DNA of 61,310 nucleotides from a virus. The notes under the pieces are model-generated. The model was given only the letters and a program-made list of their open reading frames with translations. It was not told the origin of the DNA and searched no databases. Within the stretch, counting starts at the first letter, position 1. Every line of letters starts with the position of its first letter. Where the stretch lies: positions 1 to 61,310 of IMG/VR virus record IMGVR_UViG_3300009506_001467. The stretch is one strand, 5' to 3'. A program made the translations under genes and the position numbers. Below are positions 1 through 8,343 of this stretch, piece after piece.

Positions 1-144
1 GTCGTGGTCCGAGATGTGCAGAATAACCAGCGGGTCTTTCCAGAAGGGGTCATAGTCGGGCGACCAGCGGAAGTGCTCGCGGAGCACTTTCTCGATCGCT
101 GCTTTCGAGCTCTTGCCCTTGCCCGAGTAGACCGAGGTTGCGCC
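1..144. repeat. Left copy of 144-bp terminal direct repeat
   Basis: Bases 1-144 are identical to 61167-61310. The repeat lies inside a leftward gene, and joining the two copies restores one continuous reading frame. It is either the overlap left by assembling a circular molecule or a short terminal redundancy; the sequence alone cannot separate these. Confidence 0.97.
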
Positions 145-705
145 GATCGCTTTCGCTGCCGCCTGAAAGTCCCCAAAGAGACTATCCTTCTCTACTGCGA
201 GCATGATGTTACAGCCCCGGAACAGAGTCTGCCAGTTATAGCTCATCATTCTGCTCTGGTCATCGACCCACAGGTCCTTGTACGTGAGTCCCCGGTTGTC
301 TACAAAGTGCGCATAGGTCTGGCTCAGTCTGCCGACCCACACTAGATCGTTCATTTCCTCGATGCCTTGAGCGTTGATCTTGACATCCCCGAGCTGCTTT
401 GCCAGCGGCTGCGCAAAGTGACCCTTCCAGTATGAATACCAGTGTCTACGGATCGCCTTACATTCACCGTCACCCTCTGGCCCTCCTTGAGCGTCAAACA
501 CTTTCATCTGACACACGGTGGCGACCTTGCTCAAGCTCGAGCGAGAAAACCCATCTATATGCTCGTACTTTTCCACAAAGTCTGGGCTCTTGAGTGCTTG
601 AGTGATCGGATTGTACTCACTCGGCAACCCATAGCTTACATCGATCCCCATGGCCCCTAACAGTCTCCGACCGAACGATCCCAGATACTTCTCCCAGTTT
701 GCCAT
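1..705 (-). CDS. Toprim-domain protein, topoisomerase VI-A/Spo11-like, N-terminal part (runs off the left edge)
   Basis: The start ATG is at 703-705 behind an AGAGAGAGAAAC leader. The frame stays open to base 1 (codon 235) and continues in frame from 61166 down to 60330, giving about 513 residues. Residues 170-240 look like a Toprim fold: an acidic residue in LAVEKDS (E172), then ISDHDYDGE with a DxD motif (D233/D235). Toprim Glu and DxD residues bind metal in topoisomerases, primases and OLD nucleases. The order (200-residue N-terminal region, then Toprim) fits the topoisomerase VI A/Spo11 family, but no catalytic Tyr could be assigned. It is the first gene after leftward promoter 769-798. 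OLD-type or primase-type Toprim proteins are alternatives. Confidence 0.72.
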   Translation of the reverse strand, partial: MANWEKYLGSFGRRLLGAMGIDVSYGLPSEYNPITQALKSPDFVEKYEHIDGFSRSSLSKVATVCQMKVFDAQGGPEGDGECKAIRRHWYSYWKGHFAQPLAKQLGDVKINAQGIEEMNDLVWVGRLSQTYAHFVDNRGLTYKDLWVDDQSRMMSYNWQTLFRGCNIMLAVEKDSLFGDFQAAAKAIGATSVYSGKGKSSKAAIEKVLREHFRWSPDYDPFWKDPLVILHISDHD

Positions 706-750
706 TGTTTCTCTCTCTTTCTAGCTTGTCTCCTCTGTCTGTTCTCTGTA

Positions 751-763
751 TGCTCACTGTCAA
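751..763 (-). promoter_or_regulatory. Conserved box TGCTCACTGTCAA, copy A
   Basis: This 13-bp box lies at the expected transcription start of promoter A. Near-identical boxes sit at the same place in promoters B (35214-35226), C (38561-38573), D (46699-46710, last base differs) and E (49992-50004). Another (35359-35371) overlaps the -35 of promoter F. A shared operator is inferred. Confidence 0.7.
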
Positions 764-768
764 CTGCC

Positions 769-798
769 ATTATATCATAACCGCCTATAGCCTGTCAA
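769..798 (-). promoter_or_regulatory. Leftward sigma70-type promoter (copy A)
   Basis: On the minus strand TTGACA (793-798) is followed by an 18-bp spacer and TATAAT (769-774). It faces the Toprim gene starting at 705. The box TGCTCACTGTCAA (751-763) lies just downstream of the -10. Confidence 0.85.
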
Positions 799-802
799 GT
801 AC

Positions 803-829
803 CAATTCTGACAATTCTCATAATTCTCC
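803..829. repeat. Three tandem 9-bp repeats between divergent promoters
   Basis: CAATTCTGA, CAATTCTCA and TAATTCTCC follow each other without a gap and abut the rightward -35 box at 830. A matching set of three lies at 50044-50070 before the rightward promoter that serves the parM-like operon. Candidate binding site for a shared regulator or for the ParR-like protein. Confidence 0.75.
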
Positions 830-859
830 TTGACAAACTCATGCCGCATATGGTACAAT
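830..859 (+). promoter_or_regulatory. Rightward sigma70-type promoter
   Basis: TTGACA (830-835), 18-bp spacer, TACAAT (854-859). The ATG at 858 lies inside the -10, so the ParB-like gene must start downstream, at 957. Confidence 0.85.
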
Positions 860-903
860 GATCTCGATCCCAGATCCCTCTCTTTCTGACCTTTGGGTCA
901 GGC

Positions 904-935
904 GGGCCGGGGCGACCAGACGGGTCCCCCGGCCC
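904..935 (+). promoter_or_regulatory. GC-rich leader hairpin before the ParB-like gene
   Basis: Arms 904-912 (GGGCCGGGG) and 927-935 (CCCCGGCCC) pair perfectly. An inner 4-bp stem (914-917 with 923-926) follows after one bulged C. It lies in the leader between promoter 830-859 and the ATG at 957. There is no U-tract, so it is more likely an attenuating or translational element than a full terminator. Confidence 0.7.
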
Positions 936-956
936 GATCTCACACTCGGGGAGAAC

Positions 957-1619
957 ATGGTCAAACCCTATCACAAGAACCCACGCAAGATCTCGGACGT
1001 GCAGCTCGAGCAGCTCGAGCAGTGGCTCAGCGAGCTGGGCGATCTCTCGGGTATCGTTCATAACATCCGCACAGATGAGATCATCGGCGGCAACCAGCGC
1101 AACCGTATCTTCGATCTCGAGCAGTGCGAGATCGAGATCGAGCAAGAGCTCGAGTCCCCCGACGATCAGGGGACCGTTGCTCTCGGGTACATTGTCTGGA
1201 ACGACCACCGCTATACCTACCGCCGAGTGGACTGGGACGATCGCACAGCAGAACAGGCGAACATCGTTGCCAACAAATCGGGTGGAGACTGGGACTGGGA
1301 GACGCTGATCGAGTCGTTCGATCTGTCCGATCTGCTGGAGTGGGGATTCAGTGAGTTTGAGCTACATGTTGGGGCCTATGGTGATACGTCCACCGATCGT
1401 GATGGACAGGGTGTCCATTCCACCTGGGACCAGGTGAAAGGCGCAGATGCTGGACGTGTTATCATTGGTGAGATCGAAACGAAATTACCGCAAGAGGTGA
1501 TTGATTCGTTGATAGGCTTACTCACAAGCGAGTACGAGACTAATGACCGTCCTATTTTTGAAACATTAGAGACGGTCATGGTAGCAGGGATACGGGCCTT
1601 TGAAGCTAGCGATTGTTGA
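957..1619 (+). CDS. ParB/sulfiredoxin-fold protein
   Basis: 220 residues. The N-terminus (VKPYHKNPRKISDVQLEQL, then GIVHNIRTDEIIGGNQRNRI at about 25-55) is the ParB N-terminal fold, with the GGNQR motif that matches the GGxxR nucleotide-binding box. Phage members often sit beside small terminase and methylase genes and are called ParB-like nucleases. Residues 56-140 resemble the usual tail of these proteins; the C-terminal 80 residues are unassigned. An upstream ATG (858) lies in the promoter -10 and is rejected; the chosen ATG has GGGGAG just before it. Its end overlaps the radical SAM start by 20 bases. Confidence 0.75.
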   Translation: MVKPYHKNPRKISDVQLEQLEQWLSELGDLSGIVHNIRTDEIIGGNQRNRIFDLEQCEIEIEQELESPDDQGTVALGYIVWNDHRYTYRRVDWDDRTAEQANIVANKSGGDWDWETLIESFDLSDLLEWGFSEFELHVGAYGDTSTDRDGQGVHSTWDQVKGADAGRVIIGEIETKLPQEVIDSLIGLLTSEYETNDRPIFETLETVMVAGIRAFEASDC

Positions 1620-2850
1620 CACTAACTATGCAAAACCCGAATACAAAGGATTAGCTGCATCCTGGCTTCAGTGGGAGTGTGAGCGGGCTGGAGCGAAACT
1701 TGTAGTGCCAGAGCATGCCGAGTTTCTATTGTGTACGATCTCCAGCCAACAGGGAATATCCCGCTTACGTGGTGAGTTGAAACGTATTAACAACAGAACA
1801 GCACGTATAATCTTGGGCGGAGGAGGATGTTATGCACCGGCAGTGTTTGACGATCTGATTGATGTGGCGTGTGTTGGCGAGGGATCACGATTCATTCGGA
1901 CATTGCTGAATGACGGATATGAGGCAGCTTGTGAATTGCCCGAATCGTGGATTCCAGGCGAGACACGTCAGGTAGTGCCGTATGGTGGGTTTCCCTGGGA
2001 ATGTCCCCCGTTGCGGCATCCAGACGGGACGGTGCGCGTGTTTGGTGCTAGGGGATGCAAGTACAAATGCCTGTTTTGCCAGACAGGATGGGAAATCGCC
2101 TATCGCACGAACCCAGAACCAGAGCGGTTACAGGCCCAAATAGATGCCCTGACACAATCAGGGGAGCGCATTGCATTGATCACCAATGATGGCGGCCAAG
2201 AGCCAGTACAGCTGCGCGGGCAACAAGAATTCTTGTCAATGAGGCTGGACAATCTAAAGCAGATGTTACCTATTACACGGCGAGTGACCAAATCTGTTCG
2301 CATCGGAGTAGAGGGTATATCTGAACGATTGAGGAAAGCCGTCAAGAAACCTGTGACCAATGCCGATCTGCTCAATGTGACATTCTCACTATTGGCTAAT
2401 GGTGTGGGCGTTAGATGGTTTTTCATTCCGGGTCTACCGGGTGAGCTAGATGACGATTACGGCGATCTGCGGTTTCTAGTACGTGAGCTGCACAAACTGC
2501 CGAAGGGTTGTGTGATGATGAACTTCCATTCATTCATCCCGCAGCCAGCAACACCTTTGGGCGTACTTCCCCTAGTTGATGCTTACTGGGAGAAATTTGA
2601 TGAGTTCCGTAGGTGGTTTTTTCACGGGCCTGGATTCACCCGCCGTGTGCAGATTGTAGCACCAAACCAATACAAAAGTCGATTACGTCGAGCCACGCAG
2701 AGTATGGCAGCAACAGAAACACAATTGCGGCACGGATGGTTTGATAAGGATAATCCCAATTGGCGCGTGAGGTATTTGCTTACTCCTGACCAGATGAGGC
2801 GTTCAGCAAAAACCTACTTGCGAAAACTGACCAAGGGCAACAATGACTGA
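1600..2850 (+). CDS. Radical SAM enzyme
   Basis: 416 residues from a TTG start at 1600 inside the end of the ParB-like gene. The CKYKCLFC motif (residues about 153-160) is the CxxxCxxC site for the 4Fe-4S cluster that cleaves S-adenosylmethionine. Residues 1-120 resemble the Rossmann-like domain of B12-binding-type radical SAM proteins (IILGGGGCYAP, VACVGEGSRF), but no DxHxxG cobalamin motif is visible, so B12 binding is doubtful. The substrate is unknown. It sits between a ParB-like gene and the small terminase. The DNA from about 1380 to 2900 has fewer of the GAGCTC/CTCGAG words common elsewhere, hinting at separate acquisition. Roles could include nucleic-acid or peptide modification. Confidence 0.85.
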   Translation: MKLAIVDTNYAKPEYKGLAASWLQWECERAGAKLVVPEHAEFLLCTISSQQGISRLRGELKRINNRTARIILGGGGCYAPAVFDDLIDVACVGEGSRFIRTLLNDGYEAACELPESWIPGETRQVVPYGGFPWECPPLRHPDGTVRVFGARGCKYKCLFCQTGWEIAYRTNPEPERLQAQIDALTQSGERIALITNDGGQEPVQLRGQQEFLSMRLDNLKQMLPITRRVTKSVRIGVEGISERLRKAVKKPVTNADLLNVTFSLLANGVGVRWFFIPGLPGELDDDYGDLRFLVRELHKLPKGCVMMNFHSFIPQPATPLGVLPLVDAYWEKFDEFRRWFFHGPGFTRRVQIVAPNQYKSRLRRATQSMAATETQLRHGWFDKDNPNWRVRYLLTPDQMRRSAKTYLRKLTKGNND

Positions 2851-2871
2851 AACTGGTACTTGGGATAGACT

Positions 2872-3396
2872 GTGAATACGACACACGACCGTAAACCTAG
2901 GCGTTCAGCAGCGCAGCTTGCGCGTGATAGACGGCGTATTGCTGAACTGTACCTTGAGGGCAAGCTGCAGGTCGAGATTGCAGAGGTTGTCAATCTGTCC
3001 CAGTCCACTGTATCGAATGACATCAAGGCGCTGCAAAAGCAGTGGATCGAGTCGGCGCTGATCGATTTCAACGAAGCCAAGTCACAGGAACTTGCACGGA
3101 TCGACAAGCTAGAGCGGGAATACTATCAAGCGTGGCATCGATCTTGTGAAGATGCTGAGACGATCAAGCAAAAGGGAGAACCCGGCGAAGGCACAAAGGT
3201 CAAGACGGAAAGCGTGGAACGAACCGTCAAGGGACAGGCAGGTGATCCTCGGTTCTTGCAAGGCGTGCAGTGGTGCATCGATCGACGCTGCAAGATCCTG
3301 GGAATAGACGCCGCGATCGAGCTCAAGCACACAGGGGTAGGTAGAGATGGTGCGATCCTTGTCATGTCAGGAAACGTCCAGCCGAAGGATTTTTGA
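2872..3396 (+). CDS. Terminase small subunit (putative)
   Basis: 174 residues from a GTG start. Residues 12-55 form a helix-turn-helix (RRRIAELYLEGKLQVEIAEV, then LSQSTVSNDIKALQKQW), followed by a helical region with a conserved-looking PRFLQGVQWCIDRRCKILGI. This matches the general plan of small terminases, which recognise viral DNA and load the large subunit. The large subunit follows at 4226. No clear Shine-Dalgarno site precedes the GTG. Confidence 0.7.
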   Translation: MNTTHDRKPRRSAAQLARDRRRIAELYLEGKLQVEIAEVVNLSQSTVSNDIKALQKQWIESALIDFNEAKSQELARIDKLEREYYQAWHRSCEDAETIKQKGEPGEGTKVKTESVERTVKGQAGDPRFLQGVQWCIDRRCKILGIDAAIELKHTGVGRDGAILVMSGNVQPKDF

Positions 3397-3532
3397 TGTA
3401 GAGATCATACTCTGCCCAGAGCTCGAGCATGGAGAATGGTATCTCATTGGACAGACACCGGATGATGGGATGTGTGTCAACGGTGAGATCTTGGGCAAGA
3501 TCGATGAGTACGATCCCATATCCAGAGGTTAG
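3347..3532 (+). CDS. Small hypothetical protein
   Basis: 61 residues. GGTAGGTAGAG precedes the ATG, which overlaps the end of the small terminase gene by 50 bases. After residue 18 the sequence has a phage-like codon pattern (VEIILCPELEHGEWYLIG). No family recognised. The overlapping N-terminus is uncertain; a TTG at 3359 is an alternative start. Confidence 0.5.
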   Translation: MVRSLSCQETSSRRIFDVEIILCPELEHGEWYLIGQTPDDGMCVNGEILGKIDEYDPISRG

Positions 3533-3542
3533 ACGCACGATC

Positions 3543-3914
3543 ATGCTCGCTGTGACGATCGCGATCGGTCTGTACATCTGGTCGTATATGCTGCTCAGAG
3601 CGAGCAGTCTAAAAGGGGGATTCTCGATGTCAAACAAACCAGAGCTCAAGGACGTCCATCTATTCTGCTCAAAGCTCATCATAGACGGCGAAGAGATCGA
3701 GCAGCCCAAAGAGCACAACCCGCTCATGCTCTCGATCGGCAGCCTGGGACGTGCATATGGGCTCGGGGCAATCCTCTATGCCGGGATTGTGTATATGCAC
3801 CCAGAGCTCACACAGATGCAGCTCTTGATCGCAAAGTGGCCCATGTTTCTCTCGGGCCTGATCTGTACTCTTGGCGGCTATGCTATCCTCATCTCCCAGT
3901 TGGAGCACAAGTGA
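3543..3914 (+). CDS. Small multi-pass membrane protein
   Basis: 123 residues with three hydrophobic segments: about residues 2-18 (LAVTIAIGLYIWSYMLL), 72-88 and 103-119. A second in-frame ATG at 3627 has a better ribosome site (GGGGGA) and would make a 95-residue form without the first helix; both may be made. It lies between the terminase subunit genes. A holin-like function is possible but unsupported. Its stop overlaps the next ATG (TGATG). Confidence 0.6.
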   Translation: MLAVTIAIGLYIWSYMLLRASSLKGGFSMSNKPELKDVHLFCSKLIIDGEEIEQPKEHNPLMLSIGSLGRAYGLGAILYAGIVYMHPELTQMQLLIAKWPMFLSGLICTLGGYAILISQLEHK

Positions 3915-4222
3915 TGTTCCAGATCGTTGAGAGTACTGAGCTCACGATCACAGAGAGCGAGATCGTCCCCCGCACTTGGCGAGAGCGTTTGTTCTCGTGG
4001 CCCTGGCGACCGTGGGTCAAGACCAAGCTCATAGTGCGCACTATGCCCGATCCAAACACCTATCTCATGTTGAGTCTCTACGGTGAGCAAGTGGCCATCT
4101 GTCACCCGGCGATCGCCACAGCTCTGCGAGAGCGCATGGGCAGTGTGTGGGAACAGAACAGGATGGGCGAGTGGATCGATCCGAGCATACACTGTCCCCG
4201 AGTAGATCGACCCGGTGCATGA
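3914..4222 (+). CDS. Hypothetical protein upstream of the large terminase
   Basis: 102 residues, ATG overlapping the previous stop. A hydrophobic/tryptophan stretch (LFSWPWRPWVKTKLIV) sits near residues 26-41. No family recognised. It is tightly packed with the large terminase gene (3-base gap), so it is co-translated in the packaging operon. Confidence 0.65.
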   Translation: MFQIVESTELTITESEIVPRTWRERLFSWPWRPWVKTKLIVRTMPDPNTYLMLSLYGEQVAICHPAIATALRERMGSVWEQNRMGEWIDPSIHCPRVDRPGA

Positions 4223-4225
4223 TGG

Positions 4226-5530
4226 ATGAGCGAGCTTGCCTACTCATTCTATGGCAACGTGCTCAACGGGATGCTCTGCCGCGATCCAGAGGTCATGCTC
4301 TCGGGCCCGGCAGACACGGGCAAGACCCTTGCTCTCTTGTACAAGCTCCACGTGTGTGCGAGCAAGTATCCAGACTCGCAGATCTCGATCATCCGCAAGA
4401 TCAAGGCAGACATCCATGGCACCGTGCTGCGCACTTGGGAGAGAGACGTTCTACCGAGCTCACCATACGTGGAGGCCTACGGCGGCAAGATCCCACAGTG
4501 GTACGACTACCCCAACGGATCGCGCATCTGGCTCGGCGGCCTAGACAGCCCCGGCAAAACGCTCTCCGGCGAGCGTGACCTGATCTATGTCGTACAGGCT
4601 GAGGAGCTCACTGTCTCGGACTGGGAATACCTCACCCGTATGGTCACGGGTCGTGGCGCTGTGATGCCCTATACTCAACTGGTCGGGGACTGCAACCCGG
4701 GCCCACCCTCACACTGGATCATGACTCGCAGCAAGAGCGGCACTCTGACCCGCTTTGACACCGTACACAGAGACAACCCGACGATCTATGATCCAGAGAC
4801 GGGCGAGCTTACAGAGAGCGGGAAGCAGAGACTTGCCCGTCTCGCCAGACTGACCGGGCACAGGTACAAGCGTCTATTCCTCGGTCAGTGGGTTGCGCCA
4901 GAAGGGGCGATCTACACGGCCTACGATGAGGACACGCACAAGATCCACGCGATCGAGATCCCCCGCATGTGGCCCCGCTTTGTGGGCATCGACCCATACG
5001 GCGCACAGATCGGGGCGCTCTGGGTCGCGTGGGATGCGGAGGCAAGGCAGCTCCACGTGTATCGTGAGTACGAGCAGCCGTTCGGTGTGACGACTCCGCA
5101 GCACGTTTCCCAGATTCTCGAGATGTCGGGATACAGCACAGATCGCATCCCGACGAACCGCGCGGAGCCGATCTATGCGTGGGTCGGCGGCGGGCCATCA
5201 GAGCGCCAGCAGAGGGTAGACTTTGCGGGAGCTGGAATACCCCTGATCGCCCCGCCGATCACAGACGTGTGGACGCAGATCGATCGCGTCCAGCAGCTCC
5301 TGACAGAGGGGCGCATTGTGATCCACGATTGCTGCGTGGCGCTGCTCAGTGAGATCACAGACTATCACCGCAAGCAGAACAAGAGGACGGGCGAGTTCGA
5401 GAACACGATCGAGAACAAGGACGCCTATCACATGCTGGACGCTCTGCGCTATGTGATCGCGTTCTTGACCTCGCCGCAGGACGATGTACAGGTGGTCAAC
5501 GTGTCGGCTCAGATCGGGCCGAGTCTCTAA
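4226..5530 (+). CDS. terL: Terminase large subunit
   Basis: 434 residues. The N-terminal ATPase has a Walker A-like GPADTGKT (residues 27-34) and a Walker B-like LIYVVQAEEL (about 119-128) ending in the acidic pair. The C-terminal RNase H-like nuclease shows FVGIDPYG (about 251-258) and a late acidic motif DAYHMLDALRY. The enzyme drives DNA into the procapsid and cuts it. Length and motif order fit PBSX-type large terminases. Confidence 0.93.
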   Translation: MSELAYSFYGNVLNGMLCRDPEVMLSGPADTGKTLALLYKLHVCASKYPDSQISIIRKIKADIHGTVLRTWERDVLPSSPYVEAYGGKIPQWYDYPNGSRIWLGGLDSPGKTLSGERDLIYVVQAEELTVSDWEYLTRMVTGRGAVMPYTQLVGDCNPGPPSHWIMTRSKSGTLTRFDTVHRDNPTIYDPETGELTESGKQRLARLARLTGHRYKRLFLGQWVAPEGAIYTAYDEDTHKIHAIEIPRMWPRFVGIDPYGAQIGALWVAWDAEARQLHVYREYEQPFGVTTPQHVSQILEMSGYSTDRIPTNRAEPIYAWVGGGPSERQQRVDFAGAGIPLIAPPITDVWTQIDRVQQLLTEGRIVIHDCCVALLSEITDYHRKQNKRTGEFENTIENKDAYHMLDALRYVIAFLTSPQDDVQVVNVSAQIGPSL

Positions 5531-5575
5531 GTGCTCGCTGGTCCGATCTGTGGTATAATGAGATGGGAGGGAATA

Positions 5576-5752
5576 ATGGTTACACTGAGCGTACCGATCT
5601 GGCTGATCACTCTAGTGATCGGGCTCGTTGTAGGGGCCGGGGGTGTTCTCGCTCTCTCGTTTGTGCAGTACAGGCGCACCCAGAGAGAGCTGTGTGAGAT
5701 CATCAAGAGAGAGGAGATCACAGATGAGCAAAACGACGGAAGCGATCTATAG
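5576..5752 (+). CDS. Small single-pass membrane protein
   Basis: 58 residues. GGGAGGG precedes the ATG at 5576. Residues 3-30 form one hydrophobic helix (PIWLITLVIGLVVGAGGVLA), followed by a charged cytoplasmic tail. It overlaps the portal start by 29 bases. No family recognised. Confidence 0.6.
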   Translation: MVTLSVPIWLITLVIGLVVGAGGVLALSFVQYRRTQRELCEIIKREEITDEQNDGSDL

Positions 5753-7616
5753 GCTGCTCTACCCCCGCAAGGCAGAGCTGCTGGACACGGTAGAGCGGCT
5801 CAACCAATCAGAGACCAAGAGGTATGCTGCTCTGCTCGACCTATCTAGAGAGCAGCAGGAGCAGATCACATACCTCGAGCGAGACAAGCAGTTCCTGCAG
5901 GACGAGTCGGACACGACGATCGCAGCTCTGCGAGACTCGATCAGCGTGCTTGGCCTGTACCTACAGGACTACGGCCTCGAGCAAGCGCCGAGAGATGCGC
6001 TCCGCTCACTACAAGAGAGCGGAGTAGACGAGGCCCTGCTGCTCGACCTGACGACCCAGATCGGCTGGGACCAGATCGCAACGATGGGCGCGAGCCAAGC
6101 GGGCTCACAGCAGAGAGGGCTCGCCATGAGCCAGAGCGAGCGGCTCTGGATGTACAGCCCGATCTACCAGTGGTCCGTCTGGTTGTGGACGGGCTGGGGA
6201 CTTGGCGAGAACGTCACCGCCACGCTGCCGGACGAGAACGCACAGCAGTGGTGGGACGAGTTCTTTTTTGCTCGGCGCAACCGGGCCGTTCTGGGACGTG
6301 AAAAGATCCACAGCCTCTCGGACTGGCTGCTAGTCAAGGGTAACCGCTTTCTCGTCCTGTTCACTGCGACCGCAGGAGAGAACGCCGGGCGCACGACGAT
6401 CAGGACGATCTCGGGCGCAGACCCGGAGCCGATCTACAACCCGGGCGACAAGGCAGAGGTCTGGTTCTGGAAGCGAGCATACACAGAGAACGGCAAGCCG
6501 GAAAAGACCCTGTACTACCCATCCTGGGAGACGTCGCTCAGTCCAGAGCTCGAGGAACGCTGGCGGGTGCTGATCGAGGGCAAGAAAGTGCCGGGCGATG
6601 CAAAGAGAGCGGATCTCAGGCAAGCGGGAACAACGGTCTGCATCCAGCACGTTGCGCACAACAGAAAAGTGGAGGACTCGCCGCTGGGCTGGCCTCTCTC
6701 TACAACCGCCGCCCCGTGGATCCGCGGGCACAAGAGGTTTGCAGAGAGCCGACTGGGCGTGGCGCTTGCGATCGCCCAGTTTGTGCGCAGGACACAGGTC
6801 TCAGGCGGCTCGAGGGCGGTAGAGTCTGTGATCAATACGATCGCCTCTACCCTCTCACAGAGCAGCCTCTCCGATCGCAACCCGCCCGGAGCTGCCGGGT
6901 CGTGGCACGTTGAGAACAAGGCCTCGGACACGACCGAGCTGCCCATGCGCACCGGGGCGAGCGATGCAAAGGCAGACAACGAGACATTCTCATGGATGGC
7001 GCTGCTCGGCGCGGGCCTGTTCCCGACGTCGGCGGGTCTGGATACGTCTCGCTGGGCCACTGCGCTCGAGATGGACAAGGCGCAGAGCATGATCTTTGAG
7101 CGTTACCAGGACCTGTGGATCGAGAGTATGGAAACGCTCTGTTATGCTGTACTCTCGCTTGCCGACAAGTACGGGGACGCCTCGATCGAGGAGAAAAACA
7201 GGGTCGCACAGATCTCGATCGACTCCTTCTCTCTCTCGGACTTCCCATCGGTCGCCAAGGCGATCGGTTCGTTCGCTTCCCAGATGCTCACCCCGATGGT
7301 CCAAAACGGCGTGATCGATCTCGATGCCGCTGCGCAGCTCACTGCCGAGCTCTGGCGCATCTCGCTGCAAGCTCTCGGGGTCAACAATGCCGCCGATCTC
7401 GCAGCGCCCGAACTATTTCGACCAGAGCAGCCAGAGGAACCGCCGCCGCCAGCAGACACCGGGCTGCCCGATGAGGACGAGGAGATCATACCCGCCGAGG
7501 AGATGCTGGGCAAGCTCTATGAGCGAGCTCTCGATCGATACAGGCGGGGCGAGATCACATCCGATCAGCTCGCTCAGTTTGTGCTCTCTAGTGAACTGGA
7601 CAAGGCCAATGGATGA
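5724..7616 (+). CDS. Portal protein
   Basis: 630 residues. The start at 5724 has GAGAGGAG upstream and fits the gene order. The first 100 residues are helical and coiled-coil-like; the core from about 130 onward (SERLWMYSPIYQWSVWLWTG, later ALEMDKAQSMIFERYQDLW) matches the usual portal pattern. The C-terminus is acidic and proline-rich. The portal forms the dodecameric DNA channel to which the terminase docks. Position between the large terminase and the MuF-like gene supports the call. Confidence 0.85.
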   Translation: MSKTTEAIYRLLYPRKAELLDTVERLNQSETKRYAALLDLSREQQEQITYLERDKQFLQDESDTTIAALRDSISVLGLYLQDYGLEQAPRDALRSLQESGVDEALLLDLTTQIGWDQIATMGASQAGSQQRGLAMSQSERLWMYSPIYQWSVWLWTGWGLGENVTATLPDENAQQWWDEFFFARRNRAVLGREKIHSLSDWLLVKGNRFLVLFTATAGENAGRTTIRTISGADPEPIYNPGDKAEVWFWKRAYTENGKPEKTLYYPSWETSLSPELEERWRVLIEGKKVPGDAKRADLRQAGTTVCIQHVAHNRKVEDSPLGWPLSTTAAPWIRGHKRFAESRLGVALAIAQFVRRTQVSGGSRAVESVINTIASTLSQSSLSDRNPPGAAGSWHVENKASDTTELPMRTGASDAKADNETFSWMALLGAGLFPTSAGLDTSRWATALEMDKAQSMIFERYQDLWIESMETLCYAVLSLADKYGDASIEEKNRVAQISIDSFSLSDFPSVAKAIGSFASQMLTPMVQNGVIDLDAAAQLTAELWRISLQALGVNNAADLAAPELFRPEQPEEPPPPADTGLPDEDEEIIPAEEMLGKLYERALDRYRRGEITSDQLAQFVLSSELDKANG

Positions 7617-8343
7617 CAGAGCGATCTACATAGTCCACAGCACACAGATTCCTCTCGAGTACGTCCACTCTGGTGCTGTGATCGTGCTCGAGGATGAGCA
7701 GCTCTCAGAGGTCAAGTTCTACAGTGACGGTCACACCGTCACCAAGGGCGAGCGGGCATACATCAAGCAGATCCGTGCTCTTGTGCGCGGCTATGTGACC
7801 GACGTTCTGGATACCCCTGGCTTTGTAGAGTCCATGTACGAGTCTATCACCTGGGGACTGACAAACGCCTGGCACGAGGGCGCAAAAAAGGCGGGCCTGT
7901 CTCCGCAAGATCTGAGCGCCGCAGAGCTCGCAGCTCTACAGCAGGACATCATGAGCGAGCACATGCATGTGTACGGGTTCACTACGTTTCTTGCGACTCG
8001 GGCGGCGATGTACGCAGCGGGTCAAAAACAGCTTGCTCTGGCCCAGTCCTACAACCGGGCCGTGCAGTGGACCAACCGCTATGATGCTGTGAGGGTCGAG
8101 GCGTACACGATGGCGGCGGGCGATCAGAAACTCATCTGGACGCTGGGCGCAACAAAAGATCACTGCCAGTCTTGTCTCACGTTCAATGGGCGGGTCTACC
8201 GAGCAAGCACGTGGCAGCAGTACAATGCTCTGCCAAAGAGCCCGCGCCTGTGCTGCTTTGGTCGGCACTGCGATTGTAACCTGACCCCGACCGATCAGCG
8301 CATCACACCGGGCCGTTTCCCGGAGGGTGCGCTGTGCAATTGA
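7609..8343 (+). CDS. MuF-like minor head protein
   Basis: 244 residues, overlapping the portal by 8 bases. The C-terminal half carries the MuF-like signature: WTLGATKDHCQSCLTFNGRV followed by a cysteine-rich CCFGRHCDC. Proteins of this family enter the capsid next to the portal in SPP1- and Mu-type phages and may leave with the DNA. Length and position fit. Confidence 0.85.
   Translation: MDDRAIYIVHSTQIPLEYVHSGAVIVLEDEQLSEVKFYSDGHTVTKGERAYIKQIRALVRGYVTDVLDTPGFVESMYESITWGLTNAWHEGAKKAGLSPQDLSAAELAALQQDIMSEHMHVYGFTTFLATRAAMYAAGQKQLALAQSYNRAVQWTNRYDAVRVEAYTMAAGDQKLIWTLGATKDHCQSCLTFNGRVYRASTWQQYNALPKSPRLCCFGRHCDCNLTPTDQRITPGRFPEGALCN

Noticed and set aside
858-956. N-terminal extension of the ParB-like gene from ATG 858
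   Set aside because: The ATG is part of the promoter -10 (TACAAT 854-859), and the extension crosses the GC-rich hairpin; it would not be in the transcript.
5554-5559. Promoter before the portal gene (TATAAT)
   Set aside because: No -35 box at the right distance (GTGCTC); kept as a possible weak start only.
5531-5575. Longer start for the 5576 membrane protein
   Set aside because: The strong ribosome site (GGGAGGG) sits before 5576, and the upstream part contains a TATAAT-like word rather than coding sequence.
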